From JALORV01 sp963775635 (GTDB taxonomy: Bacteria > Pseudomonadota > Gammaproteobacteria > Burkholderiales > Burkholderiaceae_F), in the NCBI GenBank assembly GCA_963775635.1, contig CAVZJO010000012.1, forward strand, positions 124,001 through 188,000: DNA of 64,000 bases, written 5' to 3'. Position numbers and translations under genes: made by a program. This document shows, piece by piece, positions 9,213 to 18,386 of the stretch (its first letter is position 1; the number at the start of each line of letters is the position of its first letter). The notes under the pieces were generated by a model. The model searched no databases and was not told the origin of the DNA. It saw nothing but the letters and a program-made list of their open reading frames with translations.

Positions 9213-10625
9213 ATGCCTCGCGCCGCACCTTCCCTGTTCAAGCTGCCTGACTCCGCCTACAACCCTGCGCGCTGGGCCGAAGCGGCTTTCAATGTGTGGC
9301 AGGGCTCGTATCTCAGTGAAGGCGGGATCGCGCAGGCCGCGCAACGACGCCTCACAGCGCTGATTGCTTACGCGCGGGTGGCCTCGCCGTACTACGCGCG
9401 GCTGTATCGCAAGCTGCCGGCTGATGCGTCGCTGGAGGACCTGCCGTCGGTCAGCAAGCAGCAGCTGATGGACTGTTTCGACGAGGTGGTCACGCAGCCC
9501 GTCGTCACGCGGCGCGCGGTCGAAGATTTCATCGCCGATTCCAATCGGATCGGCCGTTCGATGATGGGGCGTTATGGCGTGTGGACAAGTTCGGGCACCA
9601 CCGGCACGCCGGGGTACTTTGTGCACGACCCAGATGCGATCGCGGTGTACGACGCGCTCGAAGCCCAGCGCTTCCGTGGAGTGTTGTCGCCGACCGACTT
9701 GCTGCGGCAGCTGATGGACGGCGACCGCTACGCGATGGTGGCTGCCACCGACGGACATTTTGCCGGTGTCTCGACCGTCGAGCGCATGCGTCACTGGGCG
9801 CCATGGATGGCCAACGCGGTCCGTGCATTTTCTTTGCTCCAACCGTACGAGCAGCTGCTGACCCAGTTGAACGCCTACCGGCCGACCATACTCGCCACGT
9901 ATCCCACCGCGGCGGAGATGCTGGCCGAGCACCAGGAGGCGGGCCGCCTGCGGCTGCGGCCACGGGAAATCTGGACCGGAGGCGAGGTTCTTTCGGAGCC
10001 GACGCGGCAGCGCGTTCAGCGTGCGTTCGGCTGCCGCGTGCGCAGCGCCTATGGCGCCTCAGAGTTCCTGCCGATCGCCTGGGAGTGTCCGCACCGGCAG
10101 TTGCATGTCAATTCGGACTGGGTGATTCTCGAACCGGTCGACCGTGACGGTGCGCCGGTCGAACCGGGCGTGCGTTCGCAATCCGTGTTACTGACGAATC
10201 TGGCCAATCGGTTACAGCCGCTCATCCGCTATGACCTGGGAGATTCGATCACCGTCCACACGACGCGCTGCGCCTGTGGCACCCATTTTCCGTCCGTCTC
10301 GGTCGAGGGGCGCTGTGACGACACACTGCGATTGCCGGGTCGCCGTGGCGGCGAGGTGACCTGTGTGCCGCTGGCGCTGGAAACGGTGCTCGAGGAAGGA
10401 GCCGGCGCCCACGAATTCCAGTTGGTGCAGCGACCGGACGGCGCCTTGACGGTGCATCTCGGTGCGCAGGAGCGCGGGCGTCGTGGCCCGGTGCGTGCCG
10501 CACTGCGACGCTACTTCGACGCGTGCGAGGTCGGTCCAGTCGAAATCCTGATGTCGCGTCGCAGCCCGGTCCGTGAGCCGGGCAGCGGCAAACTGCGCCG
10601 GGTGGTCTGCAACCTTCCGCGCTGA
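9213..10625 (+). CDS. Phenylacetate-CoA ligase-like (PaaK/CapK family) adenylate-forming enzyme
   Basis: 470 residues from ATG 9213. The sequence has the AMP-binding P-loop SSGTTGTPGYF (about residues 129-139), WTGGEVLSEPTRQRV and YGASEFLPIAWEC, which are core motifs of the short adenylate-forming family that includes phenylacetate-CoA ligase and coenzyme F390 synthetase. These enzymes activate a carboxylate with ATP, usually for thioester formation. No other phenylacetate catabolism gene is nearby, so the acid used is unknown. It is followed 28 bp later by the aminopeptidase gene on the same strand. Confidence 0.8.
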   Translation: MPRAAPSLFKLPDSAYNPARWAEAAFNVWQGSYLSEGGIAQAAQRRLTALIAYARVASPYYARLYRKLPADASLEDLPSVSKQQLMDCFDEVVTQPVVTRRAVEDFIADSNRIGRSMMGRYGVWTSSGTTGTPGYFVHDPDAIAVYDALEAQRFRGVLSPTDLLRQLMDGDRYAMVAATDGHFAGVSTVERMRHWAPWMANAVRAFSLLQPYEQLLTQLNAYRPTILATYPTAAEMLAEHQEAGRLRLRPREIWTGGEVLSEPTRQRVQRAFGCRVRSAYGASEFLPIAWECPHRQLHVNSDWVILEPVDRDGAPVEPGVRSQSVLLTNLANRLQPLIRYDLGDSITVHTTRCACGTHFPSVSVEGRCDDTLRLPGRRGGEVTCVPLALETVLEEGAGAHEFQLVQRPDGALTVHLGAQERGRRGPVRAALRRYFDACEVGPVEILMSRRSPVREPGSGKLRRVVCNLPR

Positions 10626-10653
10626 CGACTGCAGCGCCCGCAGGTTGGGCAGA

Positions 10654-11757
10654 ATGCGGTCGATGTACCGGCTTCGATTTGCTGATTCACTGCGCGGGCG
10701 TCGCTCGTGGATCGCGCTTGCGGTAGTCCTTTCCATCCTGGCCGCGCTGGCGCCTGGCTGCTCGACGCTGAGCTACTACGCGCAATCGATCCAGGGCCAT
10801 TTGGCGGTCCAGGAGGCGGCGCGACCAATTCCCGAAGTGATCGCCGACCCGCAGGCGTCGTCGGTGCTCAAGGAAAAGCTCGAGCGCGCGCAGAAGATTC
10901 GTGCGTACGCCTCGTCGGAGCTCGCCCTTCCGGACAATGGCAGCTATACGCGCTATGCCGATTTGAAGCGGCCCTTCGTCGTGTGGAACGTGTTCGCCGC
11001 GCCGGAGCTATCGCTGCAGCTAAAGCAGTGGTGTTATCTGGTGATCGGCTGCGCGGAGTACCGCGGCTACTTCAACCGCTCGGCGGCCGAGGCCGCCGCG
11101 GCCGACCTGCGTTCCGACGGTTACGAGGTCAACGTCATCGGTGTCCCGGCGTACTCGACGCTCGGCTGGTTCGACGATCCGCTGCTTAACACCTTCATCG
11201 GCGGCACTGAAGGGCAGCTGGCCGGACTGATGTTTCACGAACTCGCGCATCAGGTCGTCTTCGTCGGTGGCGACACGACGTTCAACGAGTCGTTTGCCAC
11301 GTCGGTCGAACGCGAGGGGGTGCGTCGCTGGCTGCAGGTCTCGGGCACCGAGGAGTCGCGGCAGGCGTACGCCGAGTTCGCACAGCGCCGCTCGCAGTTC
11401 CTCCAGCTGCTGCTGCGCTATCGCGGACTGCTGCAGCAGAACTACGCGAGCGCGACCACCGACGCCGAAAAGCGCGCTCGCAAGCAGGAGCTGTTCGCCG
11501 CGCTGAAGAAGGACTATGCGCAGCTGAAGAACGAGTGGGGCGGGTACGGCGGCTACGACCGGTTCTTCGCCCAGGATCTGACGAATGCACACCTGTCCGC
11601 GGTGGCGACCTACAACGACCTGGTGCCGGCTTTTGAGGCGTTGCTGGCCAGGTCGGGCGGTCAATTTCCCGCCTTCTACGTCGAGGTCAAGCGTTTGGCG
11701 GCGATGCCGAAGGCCGGACGGGATGCCGCGCTGCATCAGGTGCAACCTGCTCATTAA
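10654..11757 (+). CDS. Putative zinc aminopeptidase lipoprotein (Aminopep, PF10023-like)
   Basis: About 367 residues from ATG 10654; an in-frame ATG at 10663 is an equal alternative. An N-terminal hydrophobic segment ends in APGCS, a plausible lipobox, so the protein is probably membrane-anchored facing the periplasm. The zinc motif HELAHQ lies near residue 195 with NESFA downstream as the likely third ligand, the gluzincin arrangement. ARPIPEVIADP and YYAQSIQGHL near the N-terminus match the conserved start of this bacterial putative-aminopeptidase family. Peptidase activity is inferred from the motif only. Confidence 0.8.
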   Translation: MRSMYRLRFADSLRGRRSWIALAVVLSILAALAPGCSTLSYYAQSIQGHLAVQEAARPIPEVIADPQASSVLKEKLERAQKIRAYASSELALPDNGSYTRYADLKRPFVVWNVFAAPELSLQLKQWCYLVIGCAEYRGYFNRSAAEAAAADLRSDGYEVNVIGVPAYSTLGWFDDPLLNTFIGGTEGQLAGLMFHELAHQVVFVGGDTTFNESFATSVEREGVRRWLQVSGTEESRQAYAEFAQRRSQFLQLLLRYRGLLQQNYASATTDAEKRARKQELFAALKKDYAQLKNEWGGYGGYDRFFAQDLTNAHLSAVATYNDLVPAFEALLARSGGQFPAFYVEVKRLAAMPKAGRDAALHQVQPAH

Positions 11758-11858
11758 CGTCGACCGTCTGCTCCAAACGCAGCGGCTATGATCCAGCGGA
11801 GTCAGAGGGCTACCACCGCCCGCGCGTGAACGATCGGCGGCGGACAAGGAGACAGACG

Positions 11859-13541
11859 ATGGATCGTTTCTGGCTGAAGAACTATCCGGAGGGAGTTCCC
11901 GCGGACATCGACTACAACCGGTACGAGTCGCTGGTGCAGCTCCTGGACGAGGCGTTCAAGAAGTACGGCTCGCGGGCGGCTTACGGATTCATGGGCAAGG
12001 ACCTCACCTACCGCGAGCTCGACGAGCATTCCGCCGCGGTCGGCGCCTGGCTGCAGAGCAGAGGCTTCGGCAAGGGCAAGCGCGTCGCCATCATGATGCC
12101 CAATGTCATGCAATACCCGGTTGCACTAGCCGGCGTGCTGCGTGCCGGCTGCACAGTGGTCAACGTCAATCCGCTCTACACACCGCGCGAGCTCGAGCAT
12201 CAGCTGAAAGACTCGGGGGCCGAGGCCATTTTCATCCTCGAGAATTTCGCTACCACACTGCAGCATGTCTACGACAAGGTGCCGACCAAGACCGTCGTCA
12301 TCTGCGCGATGGGTGACATGCTGGGATTCGCCAAGGGTCTACTGGTCAACTTCGTCGTGCGCAACGTCAAGAAGATGGTGCCGGAATACACGGTGCCGAA
12401 TGCGGTGCGCTGGAACGAGATGCTCGCCGACGGACTGCGCATGACGCTCAAGCCGGTCAAGGTTGGCCACGACGACATCGCGTTCCTGCAGTACACCGGC
12501 GGCACGACCGGCGTCAGCAAGGGCGCCACGCTGACTCATCGAAACATCATCGCCAACATGCTGCAGGCCGAGGCCTGGTATCAGCCCGCATTGTCCAAAC
12601 TGAAACCGGGCGAGTTTCCGACCACCATCACGGCATTGCCGCTCTATCACATCTTCGCGCTGACAGTGTGCGCGATGATGTCGATGCACATCGGCGGCAA
12701 GTGTGTGCTGATCGCCAATCCGCGCGACATTCCCGGCTTCGTCAAGGAACTGCAGAAGCACACCTTCCACGTGTTCCCTGCGGTGAACACGCTGTTCAAT
12801 GGCCTGCTCAACAACGAAGACTTCAGGAAGCTCGACTTCTCGCGATTGATCCTGTCGGCCGGAGGTGGCATGGCCGTTCAGCAGGCGGTGGCCGAACGCT
12901 GGCTCAAGGCGACCGGGTGCCCGATCGCCGAAGGCTACGGCCTGTCGGAAACCTCGCCGGTGGCCACGGCCAACCGCACCGACACCGACAAGTTCACCGG
13001 CACGATTGGATTACCCGTCCCATCGACCGAGATCGCAATCCTCGACGAGGCCGGCAATAAGTTGCCGGTCGGTCAGGTCGGGGAGATCGCGATCCGCGGC
13101 CCGCAGGTGATGGCCGGCTACTGGAATCGTCCGGACGAGACTGCCAAGGTGATGACGCCGGACGGGTTCTTCCGCAGTGGCGACATCGGCGTGATGGACG
13201 ACAAGGGTTTCACCAAGATCGTCGACCGCAAGAAGGACATGATCCTGGTGTCGGGCTTCAACGTGTATCCGAATGAGGTCGAAGGCGTGATCGCCGGTCA
13301 TCCGGGCGTGCTCGAGTGCGCGGCGATCGGCGTACCGGACGAGAATTCCGGTGAGGCCGTCAAGCTCTTCGTCGTCAAGAAGGATCCGGCGCTCACCGAG
13401 AAGGAGATCATGGAGTACTGCAGGGAGCAGCTGACTGGTTACAAGAAGCCGAAGTACATCGAGTTCCGGAGCGATCTGCCCAAGACGAATGTCGGAAAGA
13501 TCCTGCGGCGTGAACTGCGCGACGAGAAAAAGGCCGCGTGA
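11859..13541 (+). CDS. fadD: Long-chain fatty acid-CoA ligase
   Basis: 560 residues from ATG 11859, chosen because AAGGAG lies 7 nt upstream and the length equals that of known FadD (about 561). FadD activates exogenous fatty acids to acyl-CoA at the inner membrane for beta-oxidation. AMP-binding motifs are visible: YTGGTTGVSKGATLTH near residue 212, EGYGLSETSP, and the C-terminal SGFNVYPNEVEGV and KTNVGKILRR with the catalytic lysine. A strong terminator follows. The neighbouring genes do not encode other beta-oxidation steps. Confidence 0.93.
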   Translation: MDRFWLKNYPEGVPADIDYNRYESLVQLLDEAFKKYGSRAAYGFMGKDLTYRELDEHSAAVGAWLQSRGFGKGKRVAIMMPNVMQYPVALAGVLRAGCTVVNVNPLYTPRELEHQLKDSGAEAIFILENFATTLQHVYDKVPTKTVVICAMGDMLGFAKGLLVNFVVRNVKKMVPEYTVPNAVRWNEMLADGLRMTLKPVKVGHDDIAFLQYTGGTTGVSKGATLTHRNIIANMLQAEAWYQPALSKLKPGEFPTTITALPLYHIFALTVCAMMSMHIGGKCVLIANPRDIPGFVKELQKHTFHVFPAVNTLFNGLLNNEDFRKLDFSRLILSAGGGMAVQQAVAERWLKATGCPIAEGYGLSETSPVATANRTDTDKFTGTIGLPVPSTEIAILDEAGNKLPVGQVGEIAIRGPQVMAGYWNRPDETAKVMTPDGFFRSGDIGVMDDKGFTKIVDRKKDMILVSGFNVYPNEVEGVIAGHPGVLECAAIGVPDENSGEAVKLFVVKKDPALTEKEIMEYCREQLTGYKKPKYIEFRSDLPKTNVGKILRRELRDEKKAA

Positions 13542-13558
13542 TCCAGCTCGCTGGTGCA

Positions 13559-13585
13559 GAAGGCCGCCGCGGGCGGCCTTCTTTG
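13559..13585 (+). terminator. Intrinsic terminator after fadD
   Basis: A perfect 10-bp stem (gaaggccgcc pairing with ggcggccttc), a 3-nt loop and a short T-run begin 17 bp after the fadD stop. Confidence 0.85.
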
Positions 13586-13634
13586 TGCGCGGCGCGCAGG
13601 GCGGCTGGGGATCGATCACGAGCGAGGAGTTGCG

Positions 13635-14021
13635 ATGAAGCCAGGTGACAGGAAAGACCGCCGCGGTCCGCCGACCGGTACTCGTACCGGTCCTCGTGCG
13701 CGTGCTACGCAGGCGCGCGATTTCGGCGATCCCTTCAAGCGGGCCGCGCGACCCGATCGCGATGAAACACCGCGCGAGCGGCTGCACGTGCCGGCGGGGG
13801 CAGGGATCCGCCTCGATCCGGACGTCGCACGGGTGTTCCGCGACTCCGGAGCGGTCAACGAAGCACTGAGGCTCGTGATCCGATTGGGTCGCCTGGTCGG
13901 AGGTCGCCCGGCGGGACCTCCGCGCGGGCCCTCGTTTCGTGACCGCCCGACGGGCGCGGCTCCGCGCTACGGCAACACGGATCGGCCGCCCCGGCCGCGC
14001 AAGCCGCGCTTCGAAGAGTGA
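13635..14021 (+). CDS. Conserved-looking small basic protein of unknown function
   Basis: 128 residues from ATG 13635, with GAGGAG 8 nt upstream. The N-terminal third is rich in Arg, Pro and Gly and probably disordered. A middle block (RLDPDVARVFRDSGAVNEALRLVIRLGRLV) is predicted helical and looks like a real folded element. The C-terminus is again Arg/Pro-rich. No catalytic motif is visible. The composition would suit an RNA- or DNA-binding helper, but that is speculation. Confidence 0.6.
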   Translation: MKPGDRKDRRGPPTGTRTGPRARATQARDFGDPFKRAARPDRDETPRERLHVPAGAGIRLDPDVARVFRDSGAVNEALRLVIRLGRLVGGRPAGPPRGPSFRDRPTGAAPRYGNTDRPPRPRKPRFEE

Positions 14022-14195
14022 GTTGCGCAGGCGCCACGCCGCTTAGTCACCGCTTGCCCGCCGCTGGGCGGCTGCCATCGCTAATTTGTGCGTCAGACCG
14101 GATCTATTACCGGATTTGCGTGAATCTCCGACTATGCAATCCGCGCGTACAGGCCTACCTTTTATGCGTGCGGCAGGGGCCCTCGGGGGGTGATC

Positions 14196-14801
14196 ATGAC
14201 GCGGTGGCCGGGCATGGTGGCGATGGCGGTACTCGTATTCGCTGGCGAGGCGGCGCTCGCGCAACTGCGTGTACCGAGCATGATGGTTCCGACGTTTGGC
14301 TCGCAGGAACTGGTGGTCGACATCAGTCCGAGCATCGGTTTGCGCGGCTGGGTCGGCGGCCGCCCGGGGATGCTGGCCAGCGATGGACTGCAGGCGAGTT
14401 CGATGGTGCTTGCCGACTGGTACCCACTTTCCAACGGATTGCGAGTCTCTGGCGGCTTCGCGCTGGGCGCTGCACGCTGGGATGCACTCAACACCTCACC
14501 TCTGTCCGCTTCGCCGCTTTCGCGCGAGATGTCCGGCGCGGGTTCAGTCGACCCCCGCAGTTGGCTGACGCGAGGCAGCCCCTATCTCGGCCTGGGTTGG
14601 GAGCTCGGCATGCCGAGCAAGTCGGGCCTGTACATGAGCGCCGACGTAGGCATCATGTACCAGCGCAGTTCGCTGGCCGCATGGGGCTGTCCGTCGGGGC
14701 TGCCGATCGGGGTGTGTGGGCCGGAAGCGCGCGCGGGTGCGATGGCCGACGAGGCGCGCCTCGCGCCGATGATGTCGCTCGGAGTTGGCTTGCGCTTCTG
14801 A
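14196..14801 (+). CDS. Putative outer-membrane beta-barrel protein
   Basis: About 201 residues from ATG 14196; an in-frame GTG lies 6 bp upstream. A cleavable signal peptide is evident (hydrophobic run ending AALAQ). The mature part alternates polar and hydrophobic residues and ends in LGVGLRF, a C-terminal aromatic typical of outer-membrane barrels recognised by BamA. I cannot assign a family. The region 14022-14195 upstream holds no gene that I can support and is relatively AT-rich, as expected of a promoter. Confidence 0.6.
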   Translation: MTRWPGMVAMAVLVFAGEAALAQLRVPSMMVPTFGSQELVVDISPSIGLRGWVGGRPGMLASDGLQASSMVLADWYPLSNGLRVSGGFALGAARWDALNTSPLSASPLSREMSGAGSVDPRSWLTRGSPYLGLGWELGMPSKSGLYMSADVGIMYQRSSLAAWGCPSGLPIGVCGPEARAGAMADEARLAPMMSLGVGLRF

Positions 14802-14808
14802 AGCGCGG

Positions 14809-15114
14809 TCAGCGTGAAACGCCGGCGAGCGGCGGCGTAAACGCGGCACGCCCTTTCTCGATCAGCGCGCGACGAAGACTGCGGTACAGGTCGGAGACGT
14901 CGAACGACTCGCCCGACTTGGCGCGCAGGCGGATGTGCATCCCGTCGGCGCGCGCGCGCAGCGTCAGCGATTCCACCTTCGCGTGATCCAGCAGCCGTTC
15001 TCCGGCGCTATCGGGCTCGGGGCTGAACGCGGCCAGCACCGCATGCTGGCGCCCGGCGAGACCGCTGAATTGGATCTCGACCTCGTTGTTCCGCTCTCTC
15101 ACCCGCATCTGCAT
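14809..15114 (-). CDS. Small conserved-looking hypothetical protein
   Basis: 101 residues. ATG 15114 is preceded by AGGAG at a good distance (8 nt), which supports this start. The protein is charged and shows no membrane segment or signal. The segment FDVSDLYRSLRRALIEKGRAAF looks like an amphipathic helix. Function unknown. It converges with the outer-membrane protein gene, 7 bp away. Confidence 0.55.
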   Translation of the reverse strand: MQMRVRERNNEVEIQFSGLAGRQHAVLAAFSPEPDSAGERLLDHAKVESLTLRARADGMHIRLRAKSGESFDVSDLYRSLRRALIEKGRAAFTPPLAGVSR

Positions 15115-15177
15115 GACCGGCTCCTGATCGCATTTTCGGCGCGCAATGTGACAGTGGGATTGTTTTACTGCTGGCGC

Positions 15178-15197
15178 AATCCGCTGAATAGCGGATT
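15178..15197. repeat. Perfect 8-bp dyad in the 15115-15291 gap
   Basis: aatccgct and agcggatt flank a 4-nt spacer. The dyad lies 64 bp upstream of the small gene ending at 14809 and 94 bp beyond the stop of the porin gene. It could be an operator for the small gene or a weak hairpin. The rest of the gap shows nothing else. Confidence 0.4.
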
Positions 15198-15291
15198 ACG
15201 TGCCTAGCGTGCCGAGTATTCGGCAGCCGAGGTTCCTAAAGGTGCGGTGCAACCAGCGATTAGCCGCCCGTTGCGGCGTCGCGTGCTCGCC

Positions 15292-16470
15292 CTAGAACAG
15301 ATGCCGTAGGCCGAGCGCGAACTGCGATCTGTCGAATATCTGCGAAGCCTGCGGCAATGCACTGCCGCTCGCTTGCGTCACCCGGCCGTCCCACTCGCGC
15401 TGCGCGTAGCCCAGGTATAGGTTGGTGCGGCGTGAGAACGGGTAGTCGTAACCAATGCCCCAGACCGAGTAGTCCGGCTCGAACTGCGCCAGCCCGTTGA
15501 TGATGTTCTTGGCGTCCGAGTACTGGTAGGAGCCGCGGAGGTTGCCGCCGAACAGCGGGACGGTTACGCCGAGCATCCAGGCGTTGTTGTCGTAGTTGCC
15601 GATACCGGTCGGGACGATTGCGGTCGGCAGGCCATTGCCGATTCCGCTGACGGTGATCTCGGTGCTGATGTCGGTCTGGTCGGCCCAGGCGCCGTGCACC
15701 TTGAGGAACTTGAAGTCAAACGTGCCGCCCAGCTGCAGCATCTTCTGGTCGGGATTCCCGGCCCCGGGTCGTCCGGCCGAGCCGGCATCCGCATAGGAGA
15801 TCACGTCGTAGGTTGCAGCCAAAAACAGCGGTCCCCAACTCCAGTTCGCCCCGAAGTTCAGCGCACTGGTATTCGTTCCCTGTGGCGCCGTCTCGCCGAG
15901 ATCGACGTTGGCCGACCACTGCGCGGCCAGCTTGAAGCCGGCCCATGATGGCGACGCCCAGATGATCGAGTTGTCTTCACGCAGTCCGGCAGTCGGAATG
16001 AACGTCGATCCCAGTGTCGCCAGGCCCCAGCCGGCGGCAAACGGATCCACCGAACCCCACAGGTCAAACGACCCGGTGCCCGATGAGGGTGTCGCAATGC
16101 GCCCGAGCGCGATCGTGCCGAGGGCCGACTGCTCCAGGCCGGCCCAGGCCTGACGCCCAAACAGGCGACCGCCCTGGCTCGACATGCCGGTCGAGGTGTC
16201 AAACCCGCCTTCAAGAGTGAAGACGGCACTCCAGTTGCGGCCCAGCGCCTCCGACCCGCGCAGGCCGAAGCGGCTGCCCGACTGGTAGCCGCTGTCGATG
16301 CTCCAGGCGCTTTCCTGCGACCAGTTCGGCACGGAACTCGAGCCGGTATTGACGCCGGACTCGTTCCATTGGACGCCGATGTCGACGATGCCGTAGAGAG
16401 TCACGCTCGATTGCGCACATGGGGCACCGGAGATGGCGCCGAGCACCAATGCGATCAGAGTCTTGCGCAT
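15292..16470 (-). CDS. Gram-negative porin (Burkholderia type), paralogue 1
   Basis: About 392 residues from ATG 16470, preceded by GGAGAG. A signal peptide ends in CAQ, and the mature protein starts SSVTLYGIVDIGVQW, the diagnostic first strand of this trimeric 16-stranded family. Further hallmarks are FGLRGSEALG, GRQAWAGL, and the C-terminal QFALGLRHLF with terminal Phe. It allows passive diffusion of small solutes across the outer membrane. It is clearly paralogous to the porin at 23714-24919, down to shared loop segments such as STFIP, LREDNSIIWASP and RREWDG-like ends, implying a duplication. Confidence 0.92.
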   Translation of the reverse strand: MRKTLIALVLGAISGAPCAQSSVTLYGIVDIGVQWNESGVNTGSSSVPNWSQESAWSIDSGYQSGSRFGLRGSEALGRNWSAVFTLEGGFDTSTGMSSQGGRLFGRQAWAGLEQSALGTIALGRIATPSSGTGSFDLWGSVDPFAAGWGLATLGSTFIPTAGLREDNSIIWASPSWAGFKLAAQWSANVDLGETAPQGTNTSALNFGANWSWGPLFLAATYDVISYADAGSAGRPGAGNPDQKMLQLGGTFDFKFLKVHGAWADQTDISTEITVSGIGNGLPTAIVPTGIGNYDNNAWMLGVTVPLFGGNLRGSYQYSDAKNIINGLAQFEPDYSVWGIGYDYPFSRRTNLYLGYAQREWDGRVTQASGSALPQASQIFDRSQFALGLRHLF

Positions 16471-16583
16471 ATGTCTCTCCATCGAGGTCGAGCTGGCCCG
16501 AACGGAACATCGTACCGGCTCAAGGACTCCTCCGAAACAGCGTACACCCGAGCCCTCCGCGCAGGCATTTGCGAGTGCCGGAC

Positions 16584-17216
16584 CTACGTGTTTTCCGCGG
16601 CGAGCCGGCCGATCTGCCGATCATGCAGACCGGAGAGGGTGACGAGTGCAACGGCCGCACCGAGCAGTGCCATCAGCATGTCCGACTGGGTATCCCACGG
16701 GTCGCCTTGAGTACCGAGGAACTCGTCCGCGCCCTGGCCCAGTGCAACGGCCGATGCCCACTCGACCAGCTCGTAGCAGGCGCTGATTGCGAGCGCAATG
16801 CAAATGCAGAGAAAGGCGGTCATGCGGCGCCCCCGCACGTAGCCGCCTCGCAGCAGGATCTCGCGGGCGATGACCGCCGGCACGAAGCCCTGCATAAAGT
16901 GCCCAAGCTTGTCGTACGGATTCCTCGCAAGCCCCCAGGCGTCCTGGACCCAGTGTCCCAGCGGCACGCGTGCGTAGGTGTACGCGCCGCCCAGGATCAG
17001 CACCAGCGCGTGCGCAAAGATCAGCAGGTACAGCAGCGTCGTCAGCGGATAACGGGCGCGCGTCGCCAGCAGGATCGGAATGCCGATCAGCACGGGTGCG
17101 ACTTCGAGCAGCCAGGTCAGGCGGTCGTACGGATGCCAGCCGGAAATCGCCAATGCGACCAGTGTCACGCCGAGCAGGACGGCCGGGACTGTACGGCTGG
17201 GACTGGGTGCGCTCAT
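16584..17216 (-). CDS. DUF2238 (YjdF-like) integral membrane protein
   Basis: About 210 residues from ATG 17216 (MSAPSPSRTV). It has about six hydrophobic helices. The conserved family segments YDKLGHFMQGFVPA and ACYELVEWASA, plus QGDPWDTQSDM near the C-terminus, are all present. The acidic and histidine residues inside the membrane segments suggest metal or proton binding, but the family has no established function known to me. It is divergent from the PHB-depolymerase-type gene. Confidence 0.8.
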   Translation of the reverse strand: MSAPSPSRTVPAVLLGVTLVALAISGWHPYDRLTWLLEVAPVLIGIPILLATRARYPLTTLLYLLIFAHALVLILGGAYTYARVPLGHWVQDAWGLARNPYDKLGHFMQGFVPAVIAREILLRGGYVRGRRMTAFLCICIALAISACYELVEWASAVALGQGADEFLGTQGDPWDTQSDMLMALLGAAVALVTLSGLHDRQIGRLAAENT

Positions 17217-17360
17217 GTGGCAGGTCCGAGTGCATGCCAATTATGCGGGCGATGTGCGATCGGATCAGGAGGTAAGCTCGCTGCGTGCGGCGCGTCGTCC
17301 TTCAGCTTCGTGGCGGGCGCGACGGCATCGAAGTCCCACGCGAGAAGAGGCATGAGTGCG

Positions 17361-18386
17361 ATGCGCCGCCAGATGATTCGCGCGCTGACCGTCGCAGCCG
17401 CGTCAGCTTGCATCACGTTTGCGGCAGCGGCAGAGCGGCTGCCTGCGCTGCAGGCCGCTGCCGAGCGTCTTACCGTTTCCGGCCTGTCCTCGGGTGCGTA
17501 CATGGCAGTGCAACTCGCGGTCGCGCATTCGGCGCGCGTCGATGGCGTCGGTGTGTTTGCCGGCGGCCCGTACTACTGTGTCGGCATCAACCCGATCCGC
17601 GCCGAAAGCGTCTGCATGCAAGGGAGTCCGTCGGCCGGAGCTTCGATCAAGGACGCCGAGCGTCTTGCGACGCTGCAGTTGATCGACGCCACCCGAAACC
17701 TGCACGGCATGCGTGCCTGGTTGCTGGCCGGCGAGGCCGATCAGAGAGTGCGCATCCCGGTGGTGCGCGCCAACCATGAGTTCTTCGCCCACTACAACGC
17801 GGCCGGTGCCCACCTGCGCGTGCAGCCGGGGCTGGGCCACGGGCTGCCGACGCCGACGACCGGAGTCGCGTGTGATGCCAGCGCCAGCCCTTTTCTCAAT
17901 CGCTGCGGCGTCGACCTCGTCGGCGACATGCTGTCGGCCCTGCATCCCGGCGCTGCCGAGCGGGCAAATGCGAAGGGACGCCTGCTGCAGTTCGGTCAAT
18001 CCGAGTTCGTGCCGACGTGGCGCCGCTGGTGGTCGATGACTTCGCTCGACGCGAATGGCTACGCCTTCGTGCCCGCACAGTGCGAGCAGGGCGTGCGCTG
18101 CCGCGTCCACGTGGCGCTGCATGGCTGTCGCCAGGGCGCGGCGGCTGTGGGCGAGGCGTTCGTGCGTGACGCCGGCTACAACGGATGGGCCGCCGCGCAC
18201 GACCTGATCGTGCTGTATCCGCAGGCGCGCGCCAGCGAGCCGACACCGCTCGCGTGGTGGCAGCCATTCAATCCGAACGGCTGCTGGGACTGGTGGGGCT
18301 ATACGGGGACCGACTACGCGGTGAAGTCCGGTGTCCAGATCAAGGCGATCATGGCGATGGTCGACCGACTGGCGCAGGCGCGCTGA
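17361..18386 (+). CDS. Secreted PHB depolymerase-type esterase
   Basis: 341 residues from ATG 17361. In-frame ATGs also occur at 17352 and 17373; 17361 has the best spacing from AAGAGG. A signal peptide is followed by the lipase box GLSSG (residues 41-45, nucleophile Ser43) close to the N-terminus, as in extracellular poly(3-hydroxybutyrate) depolymerases of the short-substrate-domain type. VALHGCRQG, NPNGCWDWWGYTGTDYAVKSGVQ and LPTPTTG are further family segments. No separate substrate-binding domain is seen, so the natural substrate could be oligomers or other short-chain polyesters. Confidence 0.82.
   Translation: MRRQMIRALTVAAASACITFAAAAERLPALQAAAERLTVSGLSSGAYMAVQLAVAHSARVDGVGVFAGGPYYCVGINPIRAESVCMQGSPSAGASIKDAERLATLQLIDATRNLHGMRAWLLAGEADQRVRIPVVRANHEFFAHYNAAGAHLRVQPGLGHGLPTPTTGVACDASASPFLNRCGVDLVGDMLSALHPGAAERANAKGRLLQFGQSEFVPTWRRWWSMTSLDANGYAFVPAQCEQGVRCRVHVALHGCRQGAAAVGEAFVRDAGYNGWAAAHDLIVLYPQARASEPTPLAWWQPFNPNGCWDWWGYTGTDYAVKSGVQIKAIMAMVDRLAQAR

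Noticed and set aside
16419..17360. Plus-strand extension upstream of the PHB-depolymerase-type esterase
   Set aside because: The upstream 314 codons are antisense of the DUF2238 and porin genes; the signal peptide begins at 17361.
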